From Nocardia nova (GTDB lineage: Bacteria > Actinomycetota > Actinomycetes > Mycobacteriales > Mycobacteriaceae), in the NCBI RefSeq assembly GCF_002933465.1, contig NZ_PSZE01000022.1, positions 43,185 through 107,184 of the forward strand: 64,000 bases of DNA, read 5' to 3'. Of this stretch, positions 63,071 through 64,000 are shown one piece after another. The position numbers were made by a program, and so were the translations under genes. The notes under the pieces were generated by a model, which worked only from the letters and a program-made list of their open reading frames with translations, did no database searches and was not told the origin of the DNA. Numbering within the stretch: position 1 is the first letter of the stretch; each line of letters begins with the position of its first letter.

Positions 63071-63976
63071 CTACCGGCGTGGATGTGAGTCGTGGCCGTC
63101 GACGGTGGCACTCGGTGATTGCGCGGCAGCGGAGATTCGCAGGGTTGGCGAGTAGCGGATGGCTACGAGTACCGCGGCGGCGATGAGCCCCGCGTTGACG
63201 GCGATGAGGGTGGCGGCGCGGGAGATGGAGACGATGTCGACCATGCCGTGGAAGACCGCGACGATCAGGATGCTGGCGCGGGCATTGTTGAACAGGAAGG
63301 TGGTCAGGTAAGCGCCGAACAGGATGCTGATCAGCCAGCCGGGGATCATCAGCAGGCCCATCGTCGCCAGTCCGTGCGGGTAGAAGAACAACGGCAGATG
63401 CCAGCCCGCCCACGCGACGGCGAACAGTGTGGTCGCCCCGTAGGAGGTCCAGCCGGCATCTTCCAGGCTGGGGATGGCGTAGCCGCGCCACCCCGTTTCC
63501 TCGCCGTAGCCGAAGAACGCGATCTCGATTGCGACAAGCCAGATCCCGACGTCGGCGTATTCCTTGGACCCGAGAAAGCGCGACCACTCGACCGGGTCGC
63601 CGAGCAGCGCCGACACCAGCGCACCCACGGCGAACAGGGCCAGCGGGAACCCGATCGCGAACAGCCACCAGCGCAACGGCACTCGCCAGCGGCCCATCTG
63701 GTTCAGCAGCTCCCGTACCGCCGGTGCGCCACCGGTGCGCGATCGCATGACGAAGGCCGCGACCAGAGGGCCGAGGCTACCCACGTAGTGCAGAACTTGC
63801 AGCCGGTCGGGCGCGAGAAGCATGGGCAGCCACACCACCCACGTCAGCGCATACGCCAGAGCGAAGAACTGAACCTCGATCCACCGACAGGGTCTGTGGG
63901 TTTGTCTGCGCGCCTGCGGCGTGCAGACAACCGTTCCCGGGCGTGGGGTAGCCGCTGGTCTGCCCAGCTTTTCCAC
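63071..63976 (-). CDS. CPBP-family intramembrane metalloprotease
   Basis: The 301-residue protein has about seven hydrophobic helices and the CPBP motifs GYGEETGWRGYAIPSLE, AVAWAGWHLPLFF and FLFNNARASILIVAVFHG. It differs clearly from the CPBP protein at 4350. The N-terminal ~35 residues are basic and cytoplasmic. The GTG at 63976 has AGGAAC upstream. Its substrate is unknown. Confidence 0.85.
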   Translation of the reverse strand: MEKLGRPAATPRPGTVVCTPQARRQTHRPCRWIEVQFFALAYALTWVVWLPMLLAPDRLQVLHYVGSLGPLVAAFVMRSRTGGAPAVRELLNQMGRWRVPLRWWLFAIGFPLALFAVGALVSALLGDPVEWSRFLGSKEYADVGIWLVAIEIAFFGYGEETGWRGYAIPSLEDAGWTSYGATTLFAVAWAGWHLPLFFYPHGLATMGLLMIPGWLISILFGAYLTTFLFNNARASILIVAVFHGMVDIVSISRAATLIAVNAGLIAAAVLVAIRYSPTLRISAAAQSPSATVDGHDSHPRR

Positions 63977-64000
63977 TGTTGTTCCTGGTCGTAGGGGTGG

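Overview
The window is high-GC actinobacterial chromosome, most likely Nocardia or a close relative in the Mycobacteriales. The main evidence is a backbone that follows the Mycobacterium tuberculosis Rv2199c-Rv2211c order: ctaF, ctaC, asnB, cobS, cobU/cobT, a DUF3043 membrane protein, an IscA-like Fe-S protein, adoK, ilvE and gcvT. GTG starts, FmdA/FmdB, a mycofactocin-type SDR and a mycothiol-dependent-isomerase-fold protein agree with this. All family names come from reading translations and motifs; no database search was run.

Layout. 1-6.6 kb: sulfate activation (cysDN), an IclR regulator, a PASTA lipoprotein, an SDR, a CPBP protease and an FAD oxidase. 6.7-11.5 kb: cytochrome c oxidase subunits IV and II, diverging from asparagine synthetase, then a small Gly/Trp/Tyr-rich secreted protein. 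11.6-17.6 kb: a Tat-exported purple-acid-phosphatase-like enzyme, then a minus-strand operon of an ATP-grasp ligase, a large protein with a cryptic papain-like catalytic triad, and an MDMPI-fold protein. I regard this operon as the best candidate for an undescribed system. 17.9-24.2 kb: cobalamin genes (with a CobU-CobT fusion), DUF3043, the IscA-like protein, adenosine kinase and a metallo-beta-lactamase-fold hydrolase. 24.4-26.6 kb: an ABC transporter whose two genes are both damaged, next to its TetR regulator.

26.8-32.4 kb: formylglycine-generating enzyme, ilvE, gcvT, a divergent HxlR/reductase pair and truncated haemoglobin. 32.6-39.2 kb: an accessory region with broken MerR, IS5-type transposase and M20 amidohydrolase genes. 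In it, a TetR gene and a ferredoxin/SDR/aldehyde dehydrogenase/P450 operon lie between two 69-bp direct repeats that differ at one base. 39.3-44.4 kb: an amide-use cluster (NCS1 permease, AmiC-like sensor, MarR regulator, formamidase FmdA, zinc-ribbon FmdB), with three copies of a TTTCA-N2-TGAAA-type palindrome at its three promoter regions.

44.6-57.4 kb: a GT-C membrane glycosyltransferase, DedA, a QueG-like Fe-S protein, a TetR/glycosyltransferase pair, an FAD oxidase, DUF2332 divergent from a citrate synthase carrying an N-terminal DNA-binding domain (with a perfect AT-rich 16-bp palindrome between them), proline iminopeptidase and a CYTH-CHAD protein. 57.5-64 kb: haloalkane dehalogenase, a PNPOx-fold protein, a fatty acid desaturase, an excalibur protein and a second CPBP protease.

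No tRNA, rRNA, CRISPR array or intact transposase was seen.
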